Positions 24,637-36,612 of a DNA stretch of 64,000 nucleotides are shown here, piece after piece. This DNA is from Pilatotrama ljubarskyi. Lineage: Eukaryota > Basidiomycota > Agaricomycetes > Polyporales > Polyporaceae. Below the pieces are notes generated by a model, which had not been told where the DNA came from, searched no databases, and saw only the letters and a program-made list of their open reading frames with translations. The stretch's first letter is position 1. Every line of letters begins with the position of its first letter. The stretch is taken from positions 1,036,012-1,100,011 of the forward strand of contig MU277672.1 in assembly GCA_022385805.1 (NCBI GenBank), given 5' to 3'. Position numbers and translations under genes: made by a program.

Positions 24637-26999
24637 TTAACTCGGAGCGGTGTACGCGGCCTGGTGTATGCTGACGCTCCGGCCACTAGGGTCTGAGGAG
24701 CAGCCCCAGTCCGCACGCGGTATCCATCTAGGAGGGGGAAACAGTGAGTCTCATACGAAACGCGAATAAGCCTCAAGTACACGTACCTCACGACGGTCGC
24801 AGCGGCAGCTGGAGGGAAAAGACCTGAGAGACAGACGAGGTCATATAAGCAGCGCTATTGCACAGAAAATAGCTGGACGCACTGTCGAAGATGTCCCGGA
24901 TGAAGTACCCCTCCTTCGTATCCGGAGTGTTGTCCGGCCAGCGCTCTGCACGCTTCGCGAACGCCTCATCAGATACGACGGACGCAGCGTGCTCCTTCAT
25001 GCTACAGGGAAGGAAAACACGATGCATCAGGAACACGCGAACAAGGGCATGCGCTCGGAGGAAACGCACCCATCAATCCACGAGTACCCTACGCCGTCGG
25101 AGAATTGCTCCTTCTGGCGCCAGAGGATAGACCGAGGGAGATAAGGCTGGAATAACCAGGTGAGATGACTCGTGCATCGAGGAACAATTCCAGCTTCACG
25201 TACCTTGCCGTCCGGCGAGCAATCGAACGCTTTCCGGAGGATATACTGAGAACGCGGAGATCAGAAAGGGGATGCGTGGCGGAGTCATGAGAACTTACCT
25301 TCTCCATCTTGGGGCAGCCATCCTCATCCACCTCCTGCGTCGAGCCCTTGTTGAACATCTTCTCCTTGGGGTCGACGTTCATGGCCACCTCGAGGAAGTT
25401 CTTGTCCAAGAAGGGCACGCGCGCCTCGAGACCCCATGCCATCGTCGATCTGTAGCTGCTCAATATCCCGCGCGGCGTCGGAGCCGGCCAAAGACTCACT
25501 TGTTAGCACGGAGACAGTCCGCGGTGTGCAGGTTCTTGACGCGCTTCACGCACTCTTGGTGGAAGGACTTCGGATCCGGCGCGGCGTGGAAGTAGAGGTA
25601 ACCTGTCGACCCTGCCGTCAGTGGGAATACATGGGGGCGTGCTGGTTGCAGGGACTGACCGCCGAAGATCTCGTCACTGCCCTCGCCACTGAGTACCATC
25701 TTCACACCCATCGCCTTGATCTTGCGGCTGAGGAGGTACATCGGCGTGCTCGCGCGTACGGTCGTGACATCGAACGTCTCCAGGTGATAGATGACATCCG
25801 GGATCGCGTCGAGACCCTCCTGCACGGTGAAGGTGTACTCATGATGGACCGTTCCCAAGAAATGCGCCGCTTTCCGGGCTGCCAACAGATCCGGAGAGTT
25901 CTCAAGACCAATTGAGAAAGAATGCAGTTGAGGCCAGGACGTAATGGTCGCTGCAGGCGAGATGAGGCGCAACCCAGAGCGACATTTCACAGACGAACAT
26001 ACCGGTTTCGTCGACTTCGCCGTCTCCGGGCGAGGGCGGGCCGCTCCTTGCCTCGGCAAGTTTTCGCTTCCTGGCCTCCGCCTGGGCCTGCGCGACCTTC
26101 TCCGTCTCGCGTGCCGCGATAGAAGCGATCAGGCTGCTATCGAGGCCGCCGCTCAGGAGGACACCGTACGGCACCTCGGACATCAGCCGTTTCCGAACGG
26201 CCTCCTCGAGCGTCTCCCGAAGAAGCTTCAGGTCAGCGGGCTTGCTGGGGATGACTGCCTCCGGACCATCGAGGTCGCCGTTCCACCAGGAGGGGTTGTA
26301 GTAGCGCGTAGTTGACTGATCCTGGCTGTCGTAGACGTGTCCGGGAGGGAAGGAGATGATTTTGTCGCAGAGGTCGGTGAGCGCCTTCAGCTCGGACGCG
26401 AAGAAGGTTGCGCCGGGGCGTTGTGAGCTCCAGCCCTGGTAGAGCGTCGTAATGCCGATGGGGTCGCGTGCCGCGATCAGGCGAGAAGGAGTGACCGACT
26501 CGTCAAGGAGTACGAAAGAGAACATGCCATCGAGGAGGTCACATAGGTCCTTGCCCTTCTCTTGGTACTGAATTCGATTTTGGCGGTCAGTAGACGCGTG
26601 GCGGGAGTCACTAAGGGTGGCGAACGTACCAAGGGGATGATAACCTCGCAGTCCGAGTGCGTCTTGAACTTGTACTGGTTCTTCAGCTGAGCACGCAGTT
26701 TCTGGTGATTGTAGATCTCGCCGTTGACGGCGAGAATGATCTTTCCATCCGGGCTAACGAGGGGCTGCGCGCCAGTATCTGTGAGCGTAGAGCTCAGCTT
26801 CCCTTCAGTCTTGGGCGCGCCTAGTCCACTCACCGACACCGACGATAGCGAGACGTTCATGCGCGAGGATCGTCTGCTTGCCGCTGTAACACCCAGACCA
26901 GTCAGGACCGCGATGGCGGATTTTCTTCGAGCAAGCGATGAGACGCGGCCGCTCCGCGGCGGGATTGTCGATGCCGTGCGCGATTACGATGCCACACAT
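24637..26999 (-). CDS. Asparagine synthetase (glutamine-hydrolysing)
   Basis: Converts aspartate, glutamine and ATP to asparagine in the cytosol. Eleven exons on the minus strand: 26999-26834, 26778-26630, 26567-26003, 25950-25660, 25602-25500, 25449-25299, 25245-25204, 25146-25070, 25001-24883, 24823-24787 and 24727-24637; 596 residues. MCGI places the N-terminal nucleophile Cys2 of the glutaminase domain, which fixes the start against a longer upstream frame. Further glutaminase blocks are [19 protein letters not shown] and AVNGEIYNH. The synthetase domain has the PP-loop [10 protein letters not shown], then [16 protein letters not shown] and [16 protein letters not shown]. The C terminus [16 protein letters not shown] is the fungal form. 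A TGACTC element at 27108-27113 suggests general amino-acid control. Confidence 0.97.
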
Positions 27000-27572
27000 G
27001 TCGCGTTTTGATGCAGCCTTTTTCGAGCGGGGTCTCAGCCAGTCAAGGAAAGGTAAGAGAGAAAGAGAACGAGCTGCCCGCGAGCCTGGCAGCTGGGGTA
27101 AGAGCAATGACTCGGAACACGGACAGCCAGAGTCAGTTTATCAACTTTTCATATCTTGGCGGAGGAGGTGGCCCAGATTAGATTACCCCGGAGATCGAGT
27201 CCAGATCTGGACGGATCTGCGCTGCGCTTCTTTCCGAGCCTCCGCCTCCGAGCGTGCATGCCAGCTGCCATGGTCACCAGTGCTCACCCCGGCGTGCTCT
27301 TTCTCCGATAAACCAACGGCCGTGTGCATGCAGGAAGAGACAGTTGCAGGAATGATACGTGGCCACTGTCAAGCCAGTCCAGGAAGATCAACGGGTGCTT
27401 TCTGAGGGATCCGGATTTGTCGGTAGGTGAGTTGCAGGTACTACCACGGCTTGATCATGTACCACACGCTACATGCGCTCCACGTAGGCTTCGTTGAGCA
27501 CAACGAAGTGCTTTTCTGCGATTTTATAGTATTACATGATAGGACTACACTCGTACTCTTCTTCTGAGATCT
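27000..27572. other. Upstream region of asparagine synthetase and 3' flank of the aldo/keto reductase
   Basis: Both flanking genes are on the minus strand. Apart from the TGACTC element I see no feature here. Confidence 0.5.
27108..27113 (+). promoter_or_regulatory. Possible Gcn4/CPC1 binding element
   Basis: TGACTC lies about 109 bp upstream of the asparagine synthetase start codon. It matches the core of the Gcn4/CPC1/CpcA site (TGACTCA), except that the last base is G. Asparagine synthetase is a standard target of general amino-acid control in fungi. A six-base match alone is weak evidence. Confidence 0.35.
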
Positions 27573-29253
27573 CTATCCCCAAAGGTGCAACGCGTTCGGG
27601 TCCACGTCGTCGTTGTAGCGTCCGCCCTTGACAGGATTCTTCGCAAGGATCTCGTCAATCTCCGCCAGGTCAGCCTCGGTCAACTCGACGTCCCCGGCGG
27701 CGATATTCTCCAAAGTCCGCTTCTTGTTCCTGTGTGGCTGAGGTTAGGACAGCCCATTGATGCGCGACGTGTCGGGACTCACGAAGAGCCGGGCAGAGGA
27801 ATGACATGCGGCCCGCGTGAAGCAACCCAAGCGATGCTCAACTGAGCCGGCGTAATGCCCTTCTTCGCGGCGACGGCCTTCACTCCCTCCACAATGCCCA
27901 TGTTGTGCTTGAAGTTCTGTGGGGATACTCCGTCAGTGATAGTGTTCCAGTCAAGAAGCTAGATATTGACCTCTTCCTGGAAGCGCGTGAAGCGATGGCG
28001 CATGTCACTCGCTATGACGAGCTCGGTGAGTCGATTCCCCATCACAATAGAGTACTCTTATACTCACCGGGCAGGTCCTTGGGGCTCTTGATGGTGCCAG
28101 TCAGGAAACCTCTTCCGAGCGGACTAGAAGTTGGTGCGATTCAGTGTTGGCAATGACAGCTGCTAGAGCGAGAACGCTAACGAGTAGCCCACGACGGCGA
28201 TACCGAGCTCTTTCGCTGTCGCAATGACTATCCACGTGTCAGCACGGTCCTTCTAGCCCGTTACCTGATGGCACCTACCCTTCTTGGTCTCCTCTTCGTA
28301 GGACCAGAGGCTGACCTCAATCTCGACCGTAGCGATTGGGTGCACCTGCCGGGTCCAACATTAGCCACAATCGTGCGGTAAGGCTCCGTAGGTACGCACG
28401 GCATTGGCTCTCCGAAGGGTGGCGGCGCTGCACTCGGACATGCCAATGTGGTCGAACTTGCCCTCATTCTTGAGCTGCACGAGGGTCTTAATCGCGTCCT
28501 CGACAGGGACGTTCTTCGCAACACGGGCAGACTCGAAGAGGTCCACCTTCTTTGTGCCCCGCAAGACGGAGTTGACCTTGTCAATGCTCCGCCTTAGGTT
28601 CTCGGGCCTGGGAGGATAAGTTTCAACAACTGCACTGCGCAAGTAGAGTTGTGCGACGGGATCTCACGAAGAGTCGGGGACCAGACTATTCTCTTTGAGG
28701 CCTCCCTGTGATGTGTTGTGTCACATGACGCCCTGCGACAGGTACAAGTCACAAGAAGCGACCTGCCTTGACCATCAGGAAGGTGCGGTTGGCGTACTCA
28801 GGGTACTTCTCGAAGAACCGGGCGAGAAGCTCCAAGTTGGCAGTCGACATGTTGTGACCGTAGAATTCACCTGCCAGTGAAACCCAAGAGTCAGCGATCT
28901 AGGGTACTGGAGAGATTATGAGGGCGTACCGCTGTTGAGCACCATCTTGACGCCAGGCGGCATGGCGTCCACGCCAGCCTTGATGGCCTCGAAAGCCTCT
29001 TCATCCGGGAGCGGGACGCTCGGGTCCCTCCACCTATGAACGGCATCTCTGAGTCGATGCGTTATATGGTACGCTCAGAAATCAGACGAACGTCATCATC
29101 ATCAAGCCATGCTAACAGAGACCATGCAGGGTCAGTCAAGTGTGTTGTATGGTCGACATCGCAGATAAGTGGGGATGCTCAACTCACAGCGATTCTACCA
29201 ACGGTGACATCAGAGGCAGTGCCACCCAGCTTTGCAGTCTTTACAGCCACCAT
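27573..29253 (-). CDS. Aldo/keto reductase, pyridoxal reductase (PLR1) type
   Basis: Predicted cytosolic NADPH-dependent reductase of 346 residues, closest in pattern to fungal pyridoxal reductases. Twelve exons on the minus strand: 29253-29188, 29111-29092, 29033-28930, 28870-28767, 28705-28668, 28607-28400, 28345-28279, 28227-28182, 28123-28068, 28011-27971, 27916-27783 and 27729-27573. Sequence signs are VGRIAHGLMMMTW, the catalytic Tyr in LNSGEFYG, the Lys in [46 protein letters not shown] and [16 protein letters not shown], the cofactor-binding end of the barrel. Exon 2 is only 20 nt. The intron 28706-28766 has a GC donor (AAG|GCAGGT), needed to read VKGGLKEN. The substrate is inferred from pattern only; other reductases of this subfamily act on diverse aldehydes. 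Confidence 0.9.
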
Positions 29254-30446
29254 GTGTCCTGGCGGTATCGGGTCAAGGGTGAGCGTGTTAGCTTTGGTAG
29301 GATAGTGGGAGAAGAAATCAACGTAGACAGAGAGAGGCACAGGAGTGAAGGGCCTTATATATATGCAGTTATGTCATAGGCCGACCGGGAGTGGACTATA
29401 TCACGATGTCATGGCCAATTTCGAGAACCCTGCCCCGGTGCGACACCACGACGTATGCGTGTATGCTCTACCCATCTGACGGGCCGATCGATGAGATCTA
29501 GAGATGCTACAGACACTGGATTACCATTCAGTCGCGGACTTGCAAGTGGGTCGAGATCTTCCAGACATACGGGTCAACATCTTCCAGACATACGTACACG
29601 TATCCCCTCGGCTTGCATTCTGGTCGCCGCTCCTTGCGCATGCTAACCGAGCGTACTACCCTGCAGCTTCTCCAATGGCGAGGGGGGGCGGGTGCCGGTC
29701 AAACGCGTCCCCAGTATCTACAGATCAACGCAAACAATCACGCCCGTACAGAGGTCCCTTCCGGATCGCTAGGACGCTGCCTGCATCCTCCGAACCTGAA
29801 GCCCAGAGGCCATATCTTGCTGTGATACGGTATTTGATGACCAATACGTACCATACACTTACGTTTCAACCGTGGCACAGAAGATAGTCAAGTATGAGAT
29901 GAGCACCTAGCTTCACTCTACTTATGTGAACCGTACCATGCGTAGCTGACATACGAACGCAGCCGCTCATACTGACGGCGAGCGGTCACCGCCAGCATAA
30001 TTGCCGGGAGGGGATGTCATATGGCAGGGAACTCCTTAGGCTTACAAGAGGAGAAGGTGGTTGGACTCGGAGGAATTGATGGCCCCAAGATGGCTAGCTT
30101 GCGAAGTCCCCTGTTCCATAAAACAGGGAGTGGTATATGGAAGCGGTCATATACTCGAGTGATAGCTGTGTGGTCCGCACGCCCAGCCAGAGACGTACCA
30201 CATGCCGGTATTGCAAGAGGTCTATGGATAAAGTGAAGGTGGTTCGTTGTGGTGGCGAGAGAGCGGTTGGCGCCGGCGGTGGAGGAGGCCGGTAGCACGT
30301 GGCTGGCTCCCAGACTCAGGCATGCTCGGTGCTTGCACGCAGTCCGCTCTTCGATGCGGCGGCAGTGGCGATTCAGTTCCACCGCCATCACCATCTATCT
30401 TCTCCCATCCCTTCTCGCTCTGTGCTGATATACCCAGTCTCCGACA
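29254..30446. other. Divergent intergenic region
   Basis: 1.2 kb between the aldo/keto reductase (-) and the syntaxin (+). A short imperfect tandem repeat of ATCTTCCAGACATACG occurs at about 29553-29595. I see no gene. Confidence 0.5.
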
Positions 30447-31842
30447 ATGCAACGCGACAGGCTTGCAGCACACAGGGTGCGCCTTGCGCGTCGCGCGCCA
30501 CCGCGGGCTCATTGGACTCGGAGGCTGACCGTGTTTTGTGGTAGCACAGGCCCGCCAGCAGCAGCAGCAAGCTGGACAGGCTCATGAGATGACCCCCGTG
30601 GGCGGCGGCGCATACGCGCCTCCGACTTCGCCTCAGAATGGCGCGGGAAACGGGAGCGCGGACCCCATGACGAACTTCTACAACGAGGTACGTCGGTCGA
30701 GTGTCTGGCGGACTGAACTCTGCCAATACTGCGCTCGGAGTGTACTAACAGTGTGGAACGGACCATATAGGTTACTTCTATCCAAGATGGCATCACGCAG
30801 TTCAGTAACAACGTATCCCGGATCGCCGACCTTCATTCTCGCACGCTCAACAGCACGGACGAAGGCGCGAGTCGCCAGAACGAGGCTCTGCTAGACGAAC
30901 TGGTCGGACAGACGCGGCAGCTCAGTAACGAGCTGAAGGACAGGATACAAGCATTGTCTTCATATCCTGTGACTCGAGCGCAAGATCAGGCCATTCGCAA
31001 GAATCAGGTCAGTCCCCGCTCGCATCTCGGCTGTCACTGCCTTCTCACGATAAGTTACAGACCAGTCTCCTGCGTCAGAAGTTCGTGGAGGTGCTGCAAA
31101 ACTACCAGCAGGTAGAGAGGGACTACCGGGCAAAATACAGGCAGAGGGTTGAGCGACAATTTAGGATTGGTGAGCGGCCATGTATCGCTCGCTCCTTGTC
31201 AAGGCTAAACGTTATGTCTTAGTAAAACCCGATGCCACACCTGAGGAAGTCGCGGCAGTGGTCAACGACACAGACGGCGCTGGTGCTCAGATTTTCACAC
31301 AAGCGGTACGTTGCGAACACCATGTGAACGCGCATGCATCTCATATCTCTCCCCAGCTATCGTCCTCAACGCGCTATGGCGAGTCTCGGATGGCTTACAG
31401 GGAGGTCCAAGACCGTCACAACGACATCCAGAAGATAGAGCGTACGCTGGAGGAATTGGCACAGCTGTTCAATGACGTGAGTGGCCACCAGTCATGAACA
31501 GGACATGCATTCAGTGACATTGATTGGCCCGCACAGATGTCAGTGTTGGTGGCGCAGCAAGACGAAGCCATTGACCAGATCCAGACTATGGCTGGCAATG
31601 TTGAGGCAGACACTGCGGCCGGGTATGCAGCCTCGCTTCGACCAATCCGTTCCTTGGGCTGACAGGTTGTGCATAGTCTCCAGCAAACCGAGAAGGCAGT
31701 GGAGCACGCTCGCTCAGCTAGGCGCAAACGATGGATCTGCTTTGGCCTCTTCCTCGCCATCATTGCCATCCTCGCGCTCGTCCTCGGTCTCTACTTTGGC
31801 CTGCGGCAAGGCGGCAGCGGCAACAATAATAACAGCCAGTAG
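30447..31842 (+). CDS. SSO1: Plasma-membrane t-SNARE syntaxin (SSO1-like)
   Basis: Qa-SNARE that drives fusion of secretory vesicles with the plasma membrane, anchored by its C-terminal helix. Eight exons: 30447-30476, 30550-30687, 30771-31007, 31061-31169, 31223-31305, 31357-31476, 31537-31622 and 31677-31842; 322 residues. The 30-nt first exon encodes MQRDRLAAHR, chosen because it splices in phase to ARQQQQQ and matches the usual charged N terminus. The Habc helices follow (FYNEVTSIQDGITQFSNNVS onward). The SNARE motif runs from about EVQDRHNDIQKIERTLEELA through FNDMSVLVAQQDEAIDQI, with Gln as the central layer residue. It is followed by the basic stretch HARSARRKRW, a transmembrane helix (ICFGLFLAIIAILALVLGLY) and a short Asn-rich tail. 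Confidence 0.95.
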
Positions 31843-32462
31843 CTGCGTTCTCTGCTCGATTCCATGGACCAGCTTGCTTGCTATATGCGATTGATCGGGA
31901 CGATTCTCACGAGAGGCATTGATTTACGATCATTGTGACCAGTACTGCACCTGCACGCGCGGAGGCGTATGGTGGGGGACTCTCATTCCTGGACGACGGC
32001 ACGACGTAACTGCTACTACATCTTTCGTCTAATATACCACTTGCTGTACTTCGTGTCCTTCATGCATAATCATAGTCTACGGTCCCTACCGCGCGCGAGT
32101 GCTTTTAGCTGCTGCGACCTGTACGTCCAGGTGAGAGGACCTCAGAGTCCGCCGCGCCAAAATCAGGCACTCGCAGACGTAGCACCATGTCACGCTCAGT
32201 CATCTCCAGCCACAACAGCTCGCCGCGATGGACAACCGCGAGTACTTTGGTGTCGACACCGATTACGCGGGGCCTTGTGCGGCGGAAGAAAACACCCCAA
32301 ATCGTTCGCCCGGTTGCCCTTTCCCCACCCTGCCGCTTCTCCGGTCCCACTGTCGTCCTCAGCCACCCTACTACTAGCTAGCCTCCGGGATCGCGCCACG
32401 CACTGCGCAACCCACTCGCCTCCCACCTCCTGCCTGTCCTCTTGCGTGTTACATTCACTGGT
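31843..32462. other. Intergenic region between syntaxin and kynureninase
   Basis: Both genes are on the + strand. The region should contain the 3' end of the syntaxin transcript and the kynureninase promoter. I see no further gene. Confidence 0.5.
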
Positions 32463-34307
32463 ATGGCGAGCGTCGCAGCCAACTACAAGCCCTCTAGTGA
32501 GGCGGAAGACCCGTTGCGCAAGTACCGAGATGAGTTCGTGGTGCCGACGTTCCGCCAGATGCAGGCGAGCGCGATATCCCCGGAAATCGGTGCGTCCTAG
32601 TAGCGCGCCCGCTCTATCGCCCCTAACTCACGGCCTCCTTACGCATCGACGCTGTCCGGGTCGGGACTCTGTGCGCTATTGACGGTGGATAGCGGACGAA
32701 CCGTGCACGTACCTATGCGGGAACTCGCTCGGGCTGCTCCCGAAGCGCTCGAAGAAGCTTGTGGAGGAGGAGCTCGAGGTGTGGGCGACGAGGTGAGTAC
32801 GCCGTTGCCTAGCGGGAAAGAGGACAGTAGGGCTCAATATGAGTTTCGTGAACTCATAGGGCGGTGGAGGGGCACTTTGACCACCCACTCGGGCGGGACT
32901 GGATGTACATCGCGGACACGGTCCATCCGCACCTCGCGAACATCGTAGGTGCGTACAGGACCTCCTTAACAATCAATGTGAGATCGCCTGACTGCATGCG
33001 CTTCTTTCTCTCCGTTGTGTATAGGGGCGCAAGTGTCCGAGGTCGCGTGCATGGGCACGCTCACTGCGAACCTCCATCTTATGCTCAACGCCTTCTACAA
33101 GCCGACCGCAGAGCGGTACAAGATTCTCTGCGAGACCAAGGCCTTCCCTTCAGATCAGGTTTGTCTCTTCCCTACTTCTCTACTTCTTTCTCCCCCCCCT
33201 CTTACTTGCAGGCCCTCTTGTGAGCTGACGAGACCGATTGAGTGCAGTACGCGATGGCGACGCAGGTCAGCTCGCGCGGGTACGACCCGAGCGACGCGAT
33301 CATCGCGCTCTCGCCGCGCGCGGGTGAACACACGCTCCGGACGGAAGACATCCTCAGCACGATCGAGCGCGAGGGCGCGCGCATCGCGCTCGTCCTCTTT
33401 GCCGGCGTGCAGTTCTACACCGGCCAGTGGTTCGCGATGAAGGAGATCACCGCCGCGGCGAAGGCCCAGGTACGGAGGGCAGAGTCAGTTCACACGCACA
33501 GGACAGACGGCTGAGAGCGATGCGCGTGCAGGGCTGCGTGTGCGGCTGGGACCTCGCACACGCCGTCGGAAATGTTCCCCTATCGCTGCACGACTGGGGC
33601 GTCGACTTCGCGGTGTGGTGCACGTACAAATACCTCAACTCTGGACCGGGCGGCATCGGTGGGCTCTTCGTCCACGACCGATGGGCCGACCTCCCCGTCC
33701 TGTGAGCCCATCCTGTCTCGCTCCTCATTCTAAATCAAAATCCTAACCGCGGCCGCTGCACTCTTCCAGGGAAGCAGGCTGGTGGGGCCACGACCCAGCG
33801 ACGCGCTTCGACATGCCCCCGCAATTCAAGGCGATCCGCGGCGCGCAAGGCTTCCAGCAATCCAACCCCTCCGTGCTCGCAACGGTCTCGCTCCTCGGTG
33901 CGCTCCAGGTGTTCGCGGACGCGGGCGGCATGCCCGCCGTGCGCGCCCGCTCCGAGCGGCTCACCGGCTACCTCGAGGCGCTCCTCAAGCAGAGCAGGTT
34001 CTACGCGCCGCCCGAGAAAGCGTCTGGAGATGCGGAGGAGTTGAAGGTGACGATCATCACTCCGGCGAACCCGGCGGAGCGCGGGGCGCAGCTGTCGCTC
34101 GTGTTCCTCCCGACGGGGCGGGGCGTGATGCCGCGCGTGCTGGAGGGCCTGGAGGCCCGGGGCGTGGTGGGCGACTCGAGGAAGCCGGACGTGATTCGGC
34201 TGGCGCCTGCCCCGCTTTACAACACCTTCGAGGACGTGGAGCGGGCGGTCAAGGTGCTCGAGGAGGTGCTGAGTGAGGTGGAGAAGCAAGGCATTCCGTC
34301 GGCGTGA
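32463..34307 (+). CDS. BNA5: Kynureninase
   Basis: PLP-dependent hydrolase that cleaves 3-hydroxykynurenine to 3-hydroxyanthranilate, upstream of NAD. Seven exons: 32463-32589, 32693-32792, 32860-32948, 33025-33158, 33248-33469, 33532-33701 and 33770-34307; 459 residues. Sequence signs are [20 protein letters not shown] near the N terminus, [44 protein letters not shown], and the PLP site with Asp in [10 protein letters not shown] and the Schiff-base lysine in [18 protein letters not shown]. The C-terminal domain reads [13 protein letters not shown] and [10 protein letters not shown], ending [18 protein letters not shown]. The next gene, kynurenine formamidase, is convergent and ends 523 bp away; kynurenine monooxygenase lies at the start of the window. 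Confidence 0.97.
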
Positions 34308-34830
34308 TTATTGGGGTGGCGCTTTCGTGAGGGGAGTGATGAAGAGAAGGATTGAAGTGTAGACTATCTGTATGTTCAATGCACCTATGTGACGGAGAGT
34401 TTTGGCCTTGCGTGTTTCGATGTGCCTACCGCAGCTTGAGGGCCCACCGTGCAGCGCTGTTGGTGTGCCGGTGACTGGGGCTTCGCATAGGCAAATGTGC
34501 ACGGGCCGTCGAGCTTGAGTCACAAGTGTGTGCGCTCTATACATGCTACACCCTATGCAGACAAGCTAAATCACAGCACGATTCTCATTGCTTTCTTTCC
34601 TGTGAGGATTTGAGCATAACCTGTACCTGTACACGTAGAAACCTTCCTATCTAGTCGTCGGCCACATCACATCCAACGCCGATTTACACAACATATTACA
34701 CAGGTGGAGCAGGGGGAGCGCCACGCAGATTGGGAGCCGATAGAGTCGAGTGCTGTACGGCGATCGATGTCGAGATTGGCGATGGGCGCTGCCAAGGAGA
34801 GTCAGAGCATGCATCGCCCGAAGCTGACAC
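34308..34830. other. Convergent intergenic region
   Basis: Lies between the stop codons of kynureninase and kynurenine formamidase. I see no gene. Confidence 0.55.
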
Positions 34831-35722
34831 CTACGACGCGCGCGGGGTGGGAGGCGTGCGGTCTCCGGTGACGAAGTCGGCGATAATGCGGGGGTAGACG
34901 GTGCCGCGCAAGAGGTCGTTGTGGTTCTCCTTGAGCTCGTCAAAGTTCTTTTCCACCATTTGCAGCGGCCCGGAGGAGGGTGCGCCGCGAGCGAGATTGG
35001 CCAGATGGGCATACATGATCTCGCTCTGGAGCTGGTCGACGAGGAGGTCGCCCTTTGAGTGGATGATGAGCCAGCGGACGTGCTCGGCACCGGTGCGCAG
35101 AGGGTACGACGCGACGTTTACGTGTGGGTATGCGTCATGGTGTCCGAAGGCGTTGGCGATGAACCACGACTTGTAATTGGGGAAGGAGCGGAGGAGGGCA
35201 TCGATGTCGTAAATGCCCTCGGAGAGGAGGATGCCGCGGGTGGCTGCGAGGAGCTGCCGAGAGGGCGTGAGCTGTGGGAAGGGCGAGGCGAGGAAGATGG
35301 ATGCGAGGATGTGGGCGGAGCAGCTATGACCCAGGAGGTAGAGCTGCGAGGGGGGCGCGGCAGGGTGCGGCAGGGAGGGCGGACCGGGCCATGTGGAGAG
35401 AAAGTGGAGGCAGCGGAGGACGTCGTGGGCGTGGGCAGGGTGTTGTATGGGATTGTCTTGGGTGGTCAGGCGGTAGTTTGGGACTGCGACTGGGCAGGAC
35501 GTGAGCGAGGCGAGGGTGCGGGCGAGGGCGGCGTGGTCGGCCTTGTCCTCGCTGTCGGCGACGGTGAGTGTGGCTATATGCGCGATATGGGAGGGCTACG
35601 CACGATCGCCAGGCCCCGCCGTGGACGAAGACGACGAGTGCTGGGGGCGGTGCAGGAGGAGCAGAGGGCGGTGTGTAGAAGTCGAACCGGTGCGCGTCCT
35701 CTGGGCCGTATGCGATCTCCAT
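34831..35722 (-). CDS. BNA7: Kynurenine formamidase (arylformamidase), alpha/beta hydrolase
   Basis: Predicted to hydrolyse N-formylkynurenine to kynurenine, the second step of tryptophan degradation. Two exons on the minus strand: 35722-35604 and 35551-34831; 279 residues. The start MEIAYGPEDAHRFDFYTPP is the first ATG in frame. The oxyanion block VVFVHGGAWR is the BNA7 signature, followed by PVAVPNYRLTTQDNPIQHPA and the nucleophile elbow YLLGHSCSAHI (Ser as nucleophile, with Cys at the next position). GIYDIDALLRSFPNY, SKGDLLVD (candidate acid) and KENHNDLLRGTVYP (candidate His) complete the expected triad order. The match to BNA7 is supported by the neighbour kynureninase. Other HGGxW esterases are the alternative. 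Confidence 0.87.
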
Positions 35723-35764
35723 CTCAGCTGCTGCGTGGTGGCCGTCCTGACGCACGTCGCGCGA

Positions 35765-35772
35765 TGACGTCA
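35765..35772. promoter_or_regulatory. Perfect CRE/ATF palindrome in a shared promoter
   Basis: TGACGTCA lies in the 122-bp gap between the divergent kynurenine formamidase (start 35722, -) and PMP3 (start 35845, +), 42 bp from one start codon and 72 bp from the other. It is the full eight-base site for CREB/ATF-type bZIP factors (for example Atf1 in fission yeast). PMP3 genes are stress-induced, so an ATF-like input is plausible. Confidence 0.5.
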
Positions 35773-35844
35773 CCCGCCTCTCCCCTTATAAGCCCGCCCT
35801 GCGCCCGCCCTCGCTCCTCCATCCTTCACACACCCTCTCTCACA

Positions 35845-36239
35845 ATGGCATTCACTGGCTCAGACATCTGCAAGGTACGTCCGCTCCCCTCCGCGTGCCC
35901 TGAGCAGTCCTCACCACTCTCCACAGATCCTGTACGTTGATGTCCCTCGTAAGATCCATGAACACCGTCTGATTGGTTCGACAGCTTTGCGATCCTTCTC
36001 CCCCCTGTGGGAGTATTCCTCGAGCGTGGCTGCAATGCCGACTTCCTCATCAACATCCTCTTGGTGAGTTTCACCTCTCGAAATGTTGCCACACTCGATC
36101 CTGACCATTGTTCAGACGATTCTGGGATACATGTACGTCTTACCCGGTCCCTCCCTGCTCGGGGCGCCCCGTCCGTTGCTGACTCACCCTTGCAGTCCCG
36201 GTATCATCCATGCCCTCTATATCATCCTCAAGTACTGAG
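35845..36239 (+). CDS. PMP3: PMP3-type plasma membrane proteolipid
   Basis: 57-residue, two-helix stress-induced proteolipid that influences plasma-membrane potential and cation uptake. Five exons: 35845-35874, 35927-35931, 35985-36063, 36116-36132 and 36197-36239 (174 nt). The product begins MAFTGSDICKILFAILLPPV, contains GVFLERGCNADFLINILLTI and ends LGYIPGIIHALYIILKY, matching the family end to end. The second exon has only five bases (ATCCT). Without it the phase-0 first exon cannot join the FAILLPP frame, and the two introns it creates are of ordinary size (52 and 53 nt). The fourth exon is 17 nt. Confidence 0.93.
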
Positions 36240-36612
36240 CGCACTCGCCACCATTTGCTTTCCGGCACTCGCGCTCGCCACGCCGTTCACGACCGCGCCA
36301 TGATCGTTCTCGACGGACCCTGTACATTGAGGACCCTATAATCCGCTTACCGCTCTACCACCATAGTAGTAGATGTTGTTTTCATATGCGCCTCCGCCTT
36401 TCTAATTGATACCCTTCGGATTGCTACTGTCGCGAGTGTCGCATGAGTGCCTTCAACACGTCGGGACGTCTTTGCGATGCAAATCGAATTGGACGACGGG
36501 AGTAATCCTGTGTGAGATCGTCTAGACTAACCGGAATGTTCATACAACATGTGTATTCTACTTCTTGCCCTAATCGGTGTCCCCGTCAATACTGTTATGC
36601 GTCCTGCGCACC
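36240..36612. other. Convergent intergenic region
   Basis: Lies between PMP3 (+) and eIF2B epsilon (-). I see nothing further in it. Confidence 0.55.

Noticed and set aside
32105..32426. Frames upstream of kynureninase as an additional gene
   Set aside because: No conserved sequence or start context was found; the region is best read as promoter and leader of kynureninase.
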